Below, piece by piece: positions 15,077 through 24,100 of a stretch of 64,000 bases of DNA (within the stretch, counting starts at the first letter, position 1; each line of letters starts with the position of its first letter). This stretch comes from Nitrosarchaeum sp. (GTDB taxonomy: Archaea > Thermoproteota > Nitrososphaeria > Nitrososphaerales > Nitrosopumilaceae). The stretch is taken from assembly GCA_002737445.1 (NCBI GenBank), contig NSIR01000006.1, positions 1 through 64,000 of the forward strand, given 5' to 3'. The notes under the pieces were generated by a model. That model saw nothing but the letters and a program-made list of their open reading frames with translations, had not been told where the DNA came from and did no database searches. Position numbers and translations under genes: made by a program.

Positions 15077-15535
15077 TTATGCCATTATGTGAGGCAATCT
15101 TTGACGTAATTCTTTGTCTTGCACAATTCTTGGGTGCATTGGATCTGCCAAGATAATTTCAAACCAGTAATGCATTCCATCTTTGTAAACAAAGTAAGAA
15201 CCCAATAGAGTCATGTTTGGATATCTTTCCAATACTCTTCTTTCTGAAACTGTTCGCATATCATCATCTGCTTTAATTCTTGTAACACCAAGATGTTTTG
15301 GTCGTCTACCAGCTACTGGTCTCTTTTTTCGCATACCACCAGTTCCAACTCTCATTCGAACTACAATGATTCCCTGTTTTGCTTTGTAACCCAATCTGTG
15401 AGCTCTTTGCAAACGACTTGGTCTATCAATCCTGATTATGGCATTTTCTTTACGCCATTGAACTACTCGTTCTCTGATTTCTGGACCATTTTCTTTTAAC
15501 AGTCTAATCCAAGTCTTGTCCTCGATTGTAGGCAT
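15077..15535 (-). CDS. Large-subunit ribosomal protein L15e
   Basis: The protein matches L15e, an archaeal/eukaryotic 23S rRNA-binding protein, through the segments RERVVQWRKENAIIRI, RAHRLGYKAKQGIIVVRMRV and GRRPKHLGVTRIK and the C-terminal YWFEIILADPMHPRI. The frame extends to 15640, but the ATG at 15535 gives 152 residues, close to the family length, and has a TATA-like ttattaaagggg about 20-31 bases upstream. It is followed at once by the CFI-box gene. Confidence 0.92.
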   Translation of the reverse strand: MPTIEDKTWIRLLKENGPEIRERVVQWRKENAIIRIDRPSRLQRAHRLGYKAKQGIIVVRMRVGTGGMRKKRPVAGRRPKHLGVTRIKADDDMRTVSERRVLERYPNMTLLGSYFVYKDGMHYWFEIILADPMHPRIVQDKELRQRLPHIMA

Positions 15536-15760
15536 GTAATTTTTTAATAAAATCCCCTTTAATAACTGTAAATCATAAATCGACATCGCTTTATTAGATA
15601 GATTTTGTAATAGACAAATCCTGCCAACATTTCCAATCAAATCTGCACATACAAAAAAGTAAGATCATATAGAAATTATTGTGTTTGTTACAGACTAGAA
15701 AAATATCTAAATTTGAAATTAAAACAAATCAATACGTTTCAGAAAATATAAAAAACTAGT

Positions 15761-17089
15761 TTAAAGGACTTTACAAATTGGCATATTGCCTACGGGAGTT
15801 CCACGGGCTTCACCTATGCAACCATCAAAAACGGCACCAGATAAATTGGTGCCAGTGATATGCATACCTCTAATATCTGCACCCTTTAGATTTGCACCGC
15901 TAAGATTTGCGTTAGTCAAATCGGCGCTAATTAGTATTGCACCAGTTAGATTTGCATTTGTAAGATCTGTACCAACTAGGATTACACCAGTTAGATTTAC
16001 TCCAGTTAGATTTGCACCTGATAAATTGGCGCCACTCAAATCTTGATCACGGAAATTCACACCAGTTAGATTCACTCCAGATAGATTTGCATTTGTAAGA
16101 ATTGTGTTCTCTAGATTTTGATTATCAAGATTCATACCACTTAGATTTGAATTATGCAAGTTTGTGCCAATAATATTTGCATTTGTAAGATCTGCATTAG
16201 AAAGATCTGCATTAACAAGTGTTGCACCAGTAAGTGTTGCACCAGTTAGATTTGCACCTGATAAATTGGCACCAGTTAGATTTAGATTATTAAGATCAAG
16301 TCCAGTTAGATTTGCACCTGATAAATTAGCGCCAGTTAAAATTGCACCTGTAAAGTCCACACGTGAAAGGTCTGCACCTACAAGTATTGCATTTGTGAGA
16401 TTTGTATTTTCAAATCGAATATTATCAAAGTTCACACTTGAAAGATTTGCACCTGTAAGATCTGCATTATAGAAATTTGCACCAGAGATATTGGCACCTA
16501 CAAGATCTGCATTATGCATGCTTGCACCAGTTAGGTCCGCATCAGTCAAATCAGCACCTGTAAATGTTGCATCTGTAAGGTCAGCACCAGAAAGAATTGC
16601 ACCACTAAGATTGACGTTATTGAAACTTGTACCAGTTAGATTTGTACCACTAAGATTTAATTCTACAAAAATTGCACCATCAAGATTTGTATTTGTAAAA
16701 ACTGTATCTTTTAAATTTGCATAACTTAGATTTGCACCACTAAGATTGGCATCAGTAAAGTCCACAGCAGTAAGAACGGCTTCAATCAAATTTGCACCAC
16801 TAAGATTTGCACCAGTAAGATCAGAATTACTGAAATTTTTTCCACGCAAGTCCATTCCACTTAAATCACAACCAGATAATATTGCAGATTCAGTAATTGT
16901 AGAGCATCTAATTTTTTCTTCAGCTGCTTTTTGTTCTGCAAGAGCAGCAGCATCAGAAAGTAATTTTTCCTCTAATGCTTTAGCATCAGCAATTCTCTTT
17001 GCCTCCATTGATAAAGGAATGGCAAGTACGGAAATAACCAAAACAACTGCAACTATTGCAATAATTGAAACAAGAATAATTTTCTTCAA
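15761..17089 (-). CDS. Large membrane-anchored pentapeptide-repeat protein (442 aa)
   Basis: The TTG start is supported by a TATA-like tatattaaac 27-36 bases upstream. Residues 3-26 form a membrane helix, 30-57 a charged Ala/Glu/Lys-rich helix, and 58-430 about 75 pentapeptides of the A(N/D)LxG/T type. A C-terminal Cys-containing segment (CIGEARGTPVGNMPICKVL) may cap the beta-helix. The solenoid would be long for this fold. It is the largest of four pentapeptide proteins here, with an external location predicted. The binding partner is unknown. Confidence 0.85.
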   Translation of the reverse strand: MKKIILVSIIAIVAVVLVISVLAIPLSMEAKRIADAKALEEKLLSDAAALAEQKAAEEKIRCSTITESAILSGCDLSGMDLRGKNFSNSDLTGANLSGANLIEAVLTAVDFTDANLSGANLSYANLKDTVFTNTNLDGAIFVELNLSGTNLTGTSFNNVNLSGAILSGADLTDATFTGADLTDADLTGASMHNADLVGANISGANFYNADLTGANLSSVNFDNIRFENTNLTNAILVGADLSRVDFTGAILTGANLSGANLTGLDLNNLNLTGANLSGANLTGATLTGATLVNADLSNADLTNANIIGTNLHNSNLSGMNLDNQNLENTILTNANLSGVNLTGVNFRDQDLSGANLSGANLTGVNLTGVILVGTDLTNANLTGAILISADLTNANLSGANLKGADIRGMHITGTNLSGAVFDGCIGEARGTPVGNMPICKVL

Positions 17090-17143
17090 TGTAATCTAAT
17101 TTTTTTTGAATTCAAGTTTAATATACTTTTAGAATCGACCTCC

Positions 17144-17169
17144 CTTGAATGTGTTTTACCACATTCAAG
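17144..17169. repeat. Perfect 10-bp inverted repeat with 6-nt loop
   Basis: cttgaatgtg (17144-17153) and cacattcaag (17160-17169) are exact reverse complements around ttttac. The site lies between two divergent genes, so it is not a terminator for either. It could be an operator for a dimeric regulator or a structured small RNA. Confidence 0.6.
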
Positions 17170-17275
17170 AAAGAGTCTCCACAGAAAACTCGATAATTGA
17201 TCTCTCATGAAACTATTAAAAAGGATTTCTGAGCACAGATAATAGATTTTATTATAGAATACAAAAAATGCAATT

Positions 17276-17902
17276 ATGAAAAGATCCCTAATTATCTTAT
17301 CATTATTTTTAGGATTTCTATTATTGCCAAATATCTATGCTCTTCAAAGTGTAGAAATTGCTACTGAAAAACCAATCTTTACTTATTGTGAAAAATTATC
17401 CTATACAATCAAGGTTTCAGAAATTACAGGTCAACCAGCAACTATACACATTATAGACCAAACAGGCAAATCAAGTAATGCAATTTCCATTCCAATAATG
17501 AATCAAGAAAAATCATTTAAATCACCATATCCTTTTGAATCAGAAATTTTTCCACTGGGAAAATATTCAATAAATATTGAATATAATGGAACCAAAAACA
17601 CAACACAGTTTGAACTAGTTGATTTGGGAAACATTTGCATTCCACTAGTTATGAAAAAAATCGCATATAGCTGGATTGATAACCAGTTATCTGACGGATT
17701 TTTCCTAGATTCAATAAATAAATTTGTAGATAAAAAAGCCATTCTCATAGAAAAACAAATCAATAAAGAAAACATAATGAACGTACAAATTCCAAGTTGG
17801 GTGAAAAATACAACTATTTGGTTGCTGGAAGATAAAATCTCAGATACAGAGTATGCTCACGCGATACAATATTTACTAGATAAAGAAATTATTTTAATTT
17901 AA
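17276..17902 (+). CDS. Secreted protein with thaumarchaeal W-K-N-T helical domains
   Basis: A signal peptide (1-22) precedes a beta-sandwich-like region (25-115) resembling exported carbohydrate-binding or Ig-like modules. At the C-terminus, residues 172-208 (IPSWVKNTTIWLLEDKISD) match the helical module found in the nuclease at 3142-3702. A more degenerate copy (IAYSWIDNQLSDGFFLD) lies about 35 residues earlier. The module recurs across exported thaumarchaeal proteins; its function is not established. The protein is probably cell-surface associated. Confidence 0.65.
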   Translation: MKRSLIILSLFLGFLLLPNIYALQSVEIATEKPIFTYCEKLSYTIKVSEITGQPATIHIIDQTGKSSNAISIPIMNQEKSFKSPYPFESEIFPLGKYSINIEYNGTKNTTQFELVDLGNICIPLVMKKIAYSWIDNQLSDGFFLDSINKFVDKKAILIEKQINKENIMNVQIPSWVKNTTIWLLEDKISDTEYAHAIQYLLDKEIILI

Positions 17903-17904
17903 AA

Positions 17905-18717
17905 TTACTTTTTACTTGCTTTAGAAATCACAGCAAATACAACTGCAACTATACCTGCAATTACAAATCCAATAATTAATGAAGTGACTAGTTGTATACC
18001 CAATCCTTTGACTGGTGCTTCAGTTGCAACTGTAGGATCTGCAACACACTGTCCATCAACTAGTGTAGTTCCCTCTCCACACATCCCACTTAATACACAG
18101 ACATCGTCCTTGAGAATTGTACCATCACCACATACAGTACTTGTTTTTTGCATCATTTCCATTGATGGTAATTCTGTATCTTCCATTGCAATTGGTGGTA
18201 ATTCTGTATCTTCCATGGCAATTGGTGGTAATTCTGTATCCTCCATTGCAATTGTTGCTTCAGTCATTGGAGTTTCAATAGTTACCAGTCCAAATTGACT
18301 GCCAGTAATTTCAACCAAAGTGGAACCAGCAGGTAATGTAATATCTAAAATTCTATTTTCAGCAGATACTGCTTCTGTAAATGTTCCAATCTCACCATCA
18401 ATTGTAACAATAAATGGAATATCTGTATTTGTAGATGGGTCAAGTGAATCAAAGAATGCTCGCTCTAGTGTGACTTGTAAAGTTCCAGGTACTTCAGGTA
18501 CTAGCACATTAAAATTTAAAGAAAAAATATCAGAATCAGCACTTAGAGAAGATACTGTGACACCTGTACCGATATAATTTACATCAAATGAAACTCCACC
18601 TACATTAACTGGTGATGTTTCTGCATAAACTACACCTGTAGATAATACAATTAATCCAATTGAAAATACAACCATTAAAGAGATATTCTGAATTTTCAGC
18701 ACAAGTAATCTAAACAC
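17905..18717 (-). CDS. Surface protein with decapeptide repeats and C-terminal membrane anchor
   Basis: After an N-terminal signal (about 10-32) comes a beta-rich domain (35-150) and three exact decapeptide repeats (IAMEDTELPP, 156-185). Two small Cys-rich motifs follow (CGDGTILKDDVC and CGEGTTLVDGQC), then a C-terminal membrane helix (241-265) and a basic tail (KASKK). The end resembles an archaeal surface anchor but has no PEFG tetrapeptide. It is convergent with the preceding secreted-protein gene, two bases apart. Confidence 0.65.
   Translation of the reverse strand: MFRLLVLKIQNISLMVVFSIGLIVLSTGVVYAETSPVNVGGVSFDVNYIGTGVTVSSLSADSDIFSLNFNVLVPEVPGTLQVTLERAFFDSLDPSTNTDIPFIVTIDGEIGTFTEAVSAENRILDITLPAGSTLVEITGSQFGLVTIETPMTEATIAMEDTELPPIAMEDTELPPIAMEDTELPSMEMMQKTSTVCGDGTILKDDVCVLSGMCGEGTTLVDGQCVADPTVATEAPVKGLGIQLVTSLIIGFVIAGIVAVVFAVISKASKK
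18163..18252 (-). repeat. Three 30-bp direct repeats coding for IAMEDTELPP
   Basis: Three consecutive 30-base units inside the surface-protein gene encode nearly identical decapeptides, and the nucleotide sequence is conserved too. This suggests recent duplication. Confidence 0.8.
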
Positions 18718-18794
18718 AACCCGTCTTAAAAAGAATGAACCAAGATTTAATCACGTTAAAGTCAAAGCTTTTTTAGTTATTTTCAAAAAATATT

Positions 18795-19727
18795 CTAAAT
18801 TACGCCACGTAATATCTGAATTATTTTTTCGCCAATAATGTTTGCAGCCAAAGATTGTGCCTCTTTTGTCTGAGCACCAATATGTGGTGTGAGAATTACA
18901 TTATCTAATTCTGCCAATTTATTTCCTATTGCAGGTTCTTTTTCAAAAACGTCCAATGCTGCACCACCCAAATTACCACTTGAGATTGCCTCATAAAGTG
19001 CCTCCTCATCAATTACTCCACCCCTTGAGGTATTGATTATTTTTGCAGTCTTTTTCATTGTAGATATTTTTTGAGCATTAATCAAATGATACGTAGAATC
19101 AAGCAAGGGAACATGAATTGAGACATAATCTGAGCTTTGTAACAAAGTATCTAAATCAGCTTTCATCAATCCAACTTCTTTTGCAAACTCTTCATCAATT
19201 GGAACTACATCATAACCAATGATATTCATATTTAGCCCTCTTGCAAGTCGTGCCAATCTTTTTCCAATGTTACCCAATCCAATTATTCCCAAATATTTTC
19301 CACGCAATTCAGTTCCCTTTAATTCATTTTTGAGCCACTGTCCATTTCGAATTGCTCTATCACCTCTAGTTGTTTGTCTTGCCAAAGATAACATAAATCC
19401 CAAAACTAGTTCAGCTACTGCATTCATTGCCCCTTCTGCTGCATTAATTACACGGATGTTTTTTGATTTAGCTGCACTTTGATCAACGTTATCAAGTCCA
19501 ACTCCAACACGTGCAATAATTTTACAGTTATCAGCTTTTTCAATCATTTCTTTTGTTATTGTTGTTCTACTTCGAACAATCACAATATGAAATGTAGAAA
19601 TTTTTTCTAAAATTTGTTCAGGTGTTATTTTTGGCTCATACGTAACTTTGAGACCATTATCTTGTAAAATTTTATTTAAAACTGCATCCACTTCATCACA
19701 AATTAAAACTGAATCATCAAATCCCAT
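18795..19727 (-). CDS. serA: D-2-hydroxyacid dehydrogenase, probable phosphoglycerate dehydrogenase
   Basis: The 310-residue NAD-dependent enzyme has the family Rossmann motif LGIIGLGNIG near 141-150, the catalytic Arg in NTSRGGVIDE and the catalytic His in LTPHIGAQT. It lacks the C-terminal ACT regulatory domain, as in short archaeal SerA. The likely reaction is oxidation of 3-phosphoglycerate to 3-phosphohydroxypyruvate, the first step of serine synthesis; another 2-hydroxyacid substrate cannot be excluded. The ATG at 19727 is preferred over an upstream one at 19745 because it gives the normal N-terminus. Confidence 0.8.
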   Translation of the reverse strand: MGFDDSVLICDEVDAVLNKILQDNGLKVTYEPKITPEQILEKISTFHIVIVRSRTTITKEMIEKADNCKIIARVGVGLDNVDQSAAKSKNIRVINAAEGAMNAVAELVLGFMLSLARQTTRGDRAIRNGQWLKNELKGTELRGKYLGIIGLGNIGKRLARLARGLNMNIIGYDVVPIDEEFAKEVGLMKADLDTLLQSSDYVSIHVPLLDSTYHLINAQKISTMKKTAKIINTSRGGVIDEEALYEAISSGNLGGAALDVFEKEPAIGNKLAELDNVILTPHIGAQTKEAQSLAANIIGEKIIQILRGVI

Positions 19728-19795
19728 GTAACAAAGAAAAAACATACAGCATATAATTCATTAAAAATAAAAAATAGAAAAAGATGGAATATTAC

Positions 19796-21208
19796 CTATG
19801 GTATTGGAGGTAATGTTGGTACAATATCCCATAAGGGTAATGCACCATTTGCTATTTTATCGGCTACAGCTTCATCACTATAGAGACCATGTACATTAAT
19901 TGCAGGATGTGCGATACTGTTCTTTCCTACTGGAGGAACAGCGTCACTTGGGTTTCCAAAGACGTAAGCATATGATGCTACTGGTGCTGGAATAATTCCG
20001 GCATTAACTAATCTTGGATTCAATCCAAATGGATCACCTGCTACATATACTGATGCAGCGCCTGAAAATAGTGCGGCATAGTCGTGATTAACTTGTGCAT
20101 AAACACCTGGTTCTTCAAATACCAAATCGACAATCATACCTTGTGAGCCACCTAAAGACCATGTTTCAGTTGCACCAGATTGTACTCTGTTGCCTTGTGT
20201 AACTCTATCCAAAATTTCTCCAACAATGTGCAAAAATACTGGTTCGTTACCTTGGTTCTCAATAAAGAGTCTCACATGTTGATTATTCTCAACGAACAAT
20301 GCTTGTGATTGATATTGTTTTAGATCTAGTCCATTCCATGGTTGTGCAACAAAAATGTTCTTGTTTGCATCGCCTTTGATGATTGCGTTGTGAACACCGT
20401 TTGGTACATAACCGAATTGCATTCCGTTAACAACTGTGGCAGTGTTTTGATGTGAAAACATTGCTTCTGCATCATAATTGCCTTCAGGTGTAAGGTACAA
20501 TTGATTGTACTGGAAAGTGAATTCTAATGCGTCTGCATCGTAGAACTGTCTTTCTAAAGATACTTTGCCATTACTGACACTAGTTCCTTCAACTGCCAAT
20601 TTCTTGTATCCATTTATTGGGTCAACGATAGTCATTCCATACATTCCTGATAGAACGTGCTGATCCATACCCGCTAAGTGAACACCAGAACAATGGTATT
20701 TGAAAGTACCAGGAGCTTCTGCAATGTAACAATAGGTTTTTGTCTCACCTGGATTGATTGAATCGAAATTTCCAGCAGACATTTGTGATGAATGCATATC
20801 ATTACCGTGACCGGTAACTTCACCTTCTGGAATAGTTAGTGTCATTTTGACAACATCGCCTTGTGTAACTCTTAATGTTGGTCCTGGGACTTGTCCATTA
20901 AAGGTCATTGCGCTGTATGTTTTTCCTCCCATTATTGGAAGTGTGATACTTTGTCCAAGTAGGTTAAACTCGACGATATTTCGTCCAGTTTGCTCTAATG
21001 CACCACAATCAGTTTCTGCAAATGCACTTGGCATTACAAAACTCAAACCACCCATTTGATGAATTTTTTCAATTGCATCGACGTTCATTTTTGAAACGTC
21101 AAATGATTGACTATTCATTTGGGTTTGTGTGTATGTGCTTCCGAATAGCGCGCCTGCGATCACAGCTACGGCTGTAACTGTGAAAAGCATACTAATTCGC
21201 TTATTCAT
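19796..21208 (-). CDS. nirK: Copper-containing nitrite reductase-type multicopper oxidase
   Basis: The 470-residue exported protein has two cupredoxin domains. The NirK ligand pattern is visible: type-1 copper H134, C173, H184 and M189, and type-2 copper H139 and H172 from domain one. Domain two adds conserved His in FLHIVGE and VNHDYAALF. The type-1 site lies in HCSGVHLAGM..H, with an inserted His. NirK reduces nitrite to NO and is abundant in marine ammonia oxidisers, where it may supply NO for ammonia oxidation. Residues 1-65 hold the signal. The ATG after a TTG is chosen; a TATA-like aattatatag lies about 21-32 bases upstream. Confidence 0.88.
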   Translation of the reverse strand: MNKRISMLFTVTAVAVIAGALFGSTYTQTQMNSQSFDVSKMNVDAIEKIHQMGGLSFVMPSAFAETDCGALEQTGRNIVEFNLLGQSITLPIMGGKTYSAMTFNGQVPGPTLRVTQGDVVKMTLTIPEGEVTGHGNDMHSSQMSAGNFDSINPGETKTYCYIAEAPGTFKYHCSGVHLAGMDQHVLSGMYGMTIVDPINGYKKLAVEGTSVSNGKVSLERQFYDADALEFTFQYNQLYLTPEGNYDAEAMFSHQNTATVVNGMQFGYVPNGVHNAIIKGDANKNIFVAQPWNGLDLKQYQSQALFVENNQHVRLFIENQGNEPVFLHIVGEILDRVTQGNRVQSGATETWSLGGSQGMIVDLVFEEPGVYAQVNHDYAALFSGAASVYVAGDPFGLNPRLVNAGIIPAPVASYAYVFGNPSDAVPPVGKNSIAHPAINVHGLYSDEAVADKIANGALPLWDIVPTLPPIP

Positions 21209-21301
21209 GTCCAAGCCTGAATTTTGAGACTATATAATTATTAGGATTTAGACAATAATTTTTAAAAAATGAATAAAAAAACACACAGATACTAATAATT
21301 C

Positions 21302-21403
21302 AACAATAGGGGGTCAAAACAGTATTAAATTTGAAATTTATAAAAAAAAACTAGAAAAACAATGAATAATAGTGGATCAAAACAGTATTAGATTTGAAAT
21401 TTA
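21302..21403 (+). repeat. 39-bp direct repeat, 63 bp apart, at the fumarase start
   Basis: Copies at 21302-21340 and 21365-21403 differ at four positions. The second covers the real TTG start; the first carries the same TTG in the same reading frame but meets TAG after seven codons. This is a duplicated promoter/start region or a leader-type element. Confidence 0.7.
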
Positions 21404-22755
21404 GAACAGACAAAGATTCTCTAGGTTTAGTAAAAATACCAGATAATGCATACTATGGCGCATTTACTGGAAGAGCCATAAAACAATACCACGTAACTGG
21501 AAATAAAGCCCATATTAATTTGATAAAATCATTTGTCATGATTAAAAGATCTGCGGCAGTTGCAAACATGAAAACAAAAGCAATAGATGCAAAACGTGGA
21601 AACGCCATAATTGTAGCATGTGATAAAATTTTGTCTGGAAATTATGTAGACCAATTTGTAATAGATATGATAAACTCTGGTGCAGGAACTGCATTTAACA
21701 TGAATGTCAATGAAGTAATTTCAAATGTTGCACTAGAAATATTACATAAAAAGAAAGGTCAGTATGAGCACTTACATCCAAATGATCATGTAAATATGTC
21801 ACAGTCAAGTAATGACACATATCCAACTGCAATGCATGTTGCGATTTTATTAAATCTTAAAGATACAATTACTGCAATAGAGACATTAGAAAAATCATTA
21901 ACTAAAAAAGCTAAAGAATTCTTTACATTTAAAAAAATTGGACGAACTCATTTAATGGACGCATTACCAGTTACACTTGGAAGCGAGTTTACAGCATATG
22001 CTACCGCAATTACTAGAGCCAAAACTGCAATAATTTGGGCACAAAAAGAATTACAAAATGTAGCTTTGGGCGGTACTGCTGTAGGAACTGGCGCAAACAC
22101 TCCAAAAGGATTTAGAAAAATTGCAATCGAGGAACTAGCAAAGATTTCAAAATTAGCATTATTACCTGAAAAAGATATGCAGTATGCATTGCAAAGTAAA
22201 TTTGCAGTTGCAAATATTTCAAGTGCATTACGTAACTTGGCAGTAGAGATTAGCAAAATTGCAAACGACATAAGATTAATGGCATCAGGTCCAATTGCAG
22301 GATTATCTGAATTAGGAATACCAGCAGTTCATGCCGGCTCTTCAATCATGCCAGGTAAAGTAAATCCATCTTTAGCTGAATGTATGAACATGATTTGTTT
22401 TAACATAATTGGAAACGACACCACCGTATCTTTTGCAGCACAGAGTGGACAGTTTGAATTAAATGTCATGTTACCAGTTATGCTAAAATCAATTTTAGAA
22501 TCTACAGATATGCTGAAAAATTTTGTACCAATATTTTCTGCAAATTTAATTGATGGACTAACTGCAAACAAGACAAAGTTACAAGAGAACATAGAAAATA
22601 GCCCAGTAATTGTAACGCTGCTAACACCAAAAATAGGATATCAGAAATCTGCAGAGTTGTTCAAAGAGTCCCTAAAAACAGGAAAAACAATTAGAGAACT
22701 GGTTACATCAAAAAAATTATTGACCAACAAAGAAATTGATGCATTGTTTGGATAA
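21394..22755 (+). CDS. Class II fumarase/aspartase family lyase
   Basis: The 453-residue protein has the family signature GSSIMPGKVNP near residue 315, plus SGAGTAFNMNVNEV, SSNDTYPTAMH and GRTHLMDALPVTLG. Fumarate hydratase (malate/fumarate) and aspartate ammonia-lyase share this fold; GRTH favours fumarase and the GAGT segment is more aspartase-like, so I leave the choice open. Either would connect the tricarboxylic or HP/HB cycle with aspartate and oxaloacetate. The TTG start lies in a duplicated element. A methylthiotransferase gene follows after three bases, so the pair is probably one operon. Confidence 0.85.
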   Translation: MKFRTDKDSLGLVKIPDNAYYGAFTGRAIKQYHVTGNKAHINLIKSFVMIKRSAAVANMKTKAIDAKRGNAIIVACDKILSGNYVDQFVIDMINSGAGTAFNMNVNEVISNVALEILHKKKGQYEHLHPNDHVNMSQSSNDTYPTAMHVAILLNLKDTITAIETLEKSLTKKAKEFFTFKKIGRTHLMDALPVTLGSEFTAYATAITRAKTAIIWAQKELQNVALGGTAVGTGANTPKGFRKIAIEELAKISKLALLPEKDMQYALQSKFAVANISSALRNLAVEISKIANDIRLMASGPIAGLSELGIPAVHAGSSIMPGKVNPSLAECMNMICFNIIGNDTTVSFAAQSGQFELNVMLPVMLKSILESTDMLKNFVPIFSANLIDGLTANKTKLQENIENSPVIVTLLTPKIGYQKSAELFKESLKTGKTIRELVTSKKLLTNKEIDALFG

Positions 22756-22758
22756 GTT

Positions 22759-24027
22759 ATGGCAAAAATTTTTGTAGAAGCATACGGGTGTTCTGCAAGT
22801 TTTGCAGATTCAGAAATGATTTCAGGATTAATTGTCAATGGAGGACATACACTTGCAGAGGATTCCTCACAAGCTGATTTGAATATACTTGTGACATGTT
22901 CTGTAAAAGATTCAACTGCAAATAAAATGATTCATAGAATCAAATCACTAAAAGCAAAACCACTAATTGTTGCAGGCTGTCTTCCAAAAGCTGAAAAAAG
23001 CACAGTTGAAAAAATATCACAGCATGCAAGTATGTTGGGTCCAAACTCTTTAGGCAAGACATTGCAAGTAATTGATTCCACCCTAAGAGGAATCAAACAT
23101 GTAGAGTTGGAGGATTCAGATATTTCCAAAGTAGGATTACCCAAAGTCAGATTAAATTCAGTTGTGGGGATTGTAGAGATTGCTAGTGGGTGTATGAGTG
23201 AATGTACTTTTTGCCAGACAAAATTAGCAAAAGGGGATCTTTCAAGTTATAGAATTGGAGATATTGTAAGGCAAGTTGAAACTGAAATCAGTGAGGGGTG
23301 TAAAGAAATTTGGTTAACTTCAACAGATAACGGCTGTTACGGCTTGGACATTGATACAGATTTACCAAGTTTGGTAAAAGCAGTATCAGAGATTCCAGAG
23401 GATTTCATGATACGTGTGGGCATGATGAATCCAATGTACATGCCAAAAATTAAAGACAAATTAATTGAATCATACCAAAGTGACAAAGTATACAAATTTC
23501 TCCATATTCCATTGCAAAGCGGTAGTGATCAGGTCTTACATGATATGAAAAGAGGTCACACAGTAAACACAGTCAGAGAGATAATAAAAAAAGCAAAACT
23601 GAGATTTACAAACTTTACTATATCAACTGATATCATAGTTGGATTTCCAACTGAAACTAGAAGTGATTTTGAAAAAACAGTTGAACTGATTAATGAAATA
23701 CGTCCAGATATGGTTAATCTTTCAAAGTTTAGTGCAAGACCTGGTACAGAGGCTGCCAAATTAAAGCAATTAGATTCAGCAGAGGTAAAAAACAGAAGCA
23801 AAATTATCTTTGAATTAATAAATAAAATATCTCTAGAAAACAATCAAAAATGGATCGGTTGGAAGGGAAAAGTTTTGTTTGATGAGCAGACAGAAGACGG
23901 AATCAAAGGTAGAAATTTTGCGTACAAGCCTGTATTTCTTAAAGAAGAAATAAAGATCGGTCAAACATGTGTAGTTGAGATCGTCGATGCAACTACACGT
24001 AGCATTCAAGGAAAGATCGCAAGCTAA
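22759..24027 (+). CDS. tRNA t6A methylthiotransferase (MtaB/CDKAL1 type)
   Basis: The 422-residue radical-SAM enzyme has an N-terminal MTTase domain with three Cys (EAYGCSAS, VTCSVK, AGCLPK). The radical-SAM cluster motif CMSECTFC follows near 141-148, and a C-terminal TRAM domain covers about 355-420. Family members convert N6-threonylcarbamoyladenosine at tRNA position 37 to its 2-methylthio form, which stabilises decoding of ANN codons. The assignment to the archaeal/eukaryotic CDKAL1-like branch is from overall resemblance. It follows the fumarase-family gene with three bases between. Confidence 0.88.
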   Translation: MAKIFVEAYGCSASFADSEMISGLIVNGGHTLAEDSSQADLNILVTCSVKDSTANKMIHRIKSLKAKPLIVAGCLPKAEKSTVEKISQHASMLGPNSLGKTLQVIDSTLRGIKHVELEDSDISKVGLPKVRLNSVVGIVEIASGCMSECTFCQTKLAKGDLSSYRIGDIVRQVETEISEGCKEIWLTSTDNGCYGLDIDTDLPSLVKAVSEIPEDFMIRVGMMNPMYMPKIKDKLIESYQSDKVYKFLHIPLQSGSDQVLHDMKRGHTVNTVREIIKKAKLRFTNFTISTDIIVGFPTETRSDFEKTVELINEIRPDMVNLSKFSARPGTEAAKLKQLDSAEVKNRSKIIFELINKISLENNQKWIGWKGKVLFDEQTEDGIKGRNFAYKPVFLKEEIKIGQTCVVEIVDATTRSIQGKIAS

Positions 24028-24100
24028 ATTTTTTCGATCGGGGATTTGATTAAAAAAACGTAAGAAGGTTTTTTATCCAAATCAAAGAATAGAATTTACA

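Noticed and set aside
15786-17099. Long plus-strand frames rich in Ala-Pro-Val-Arg-Phe opposite the large pentapeptide gene
   Set aside because: They are antisense shadows of the repetitive pentapeptide code; the same type of shadow occurs opposite the genes at 5214-5684 and 7478-7852.
17144-17169. Hairpin as a transcription terminator
   Set aside because: It lies between divergent gene starts, has no following T-run, and no gene ends there.
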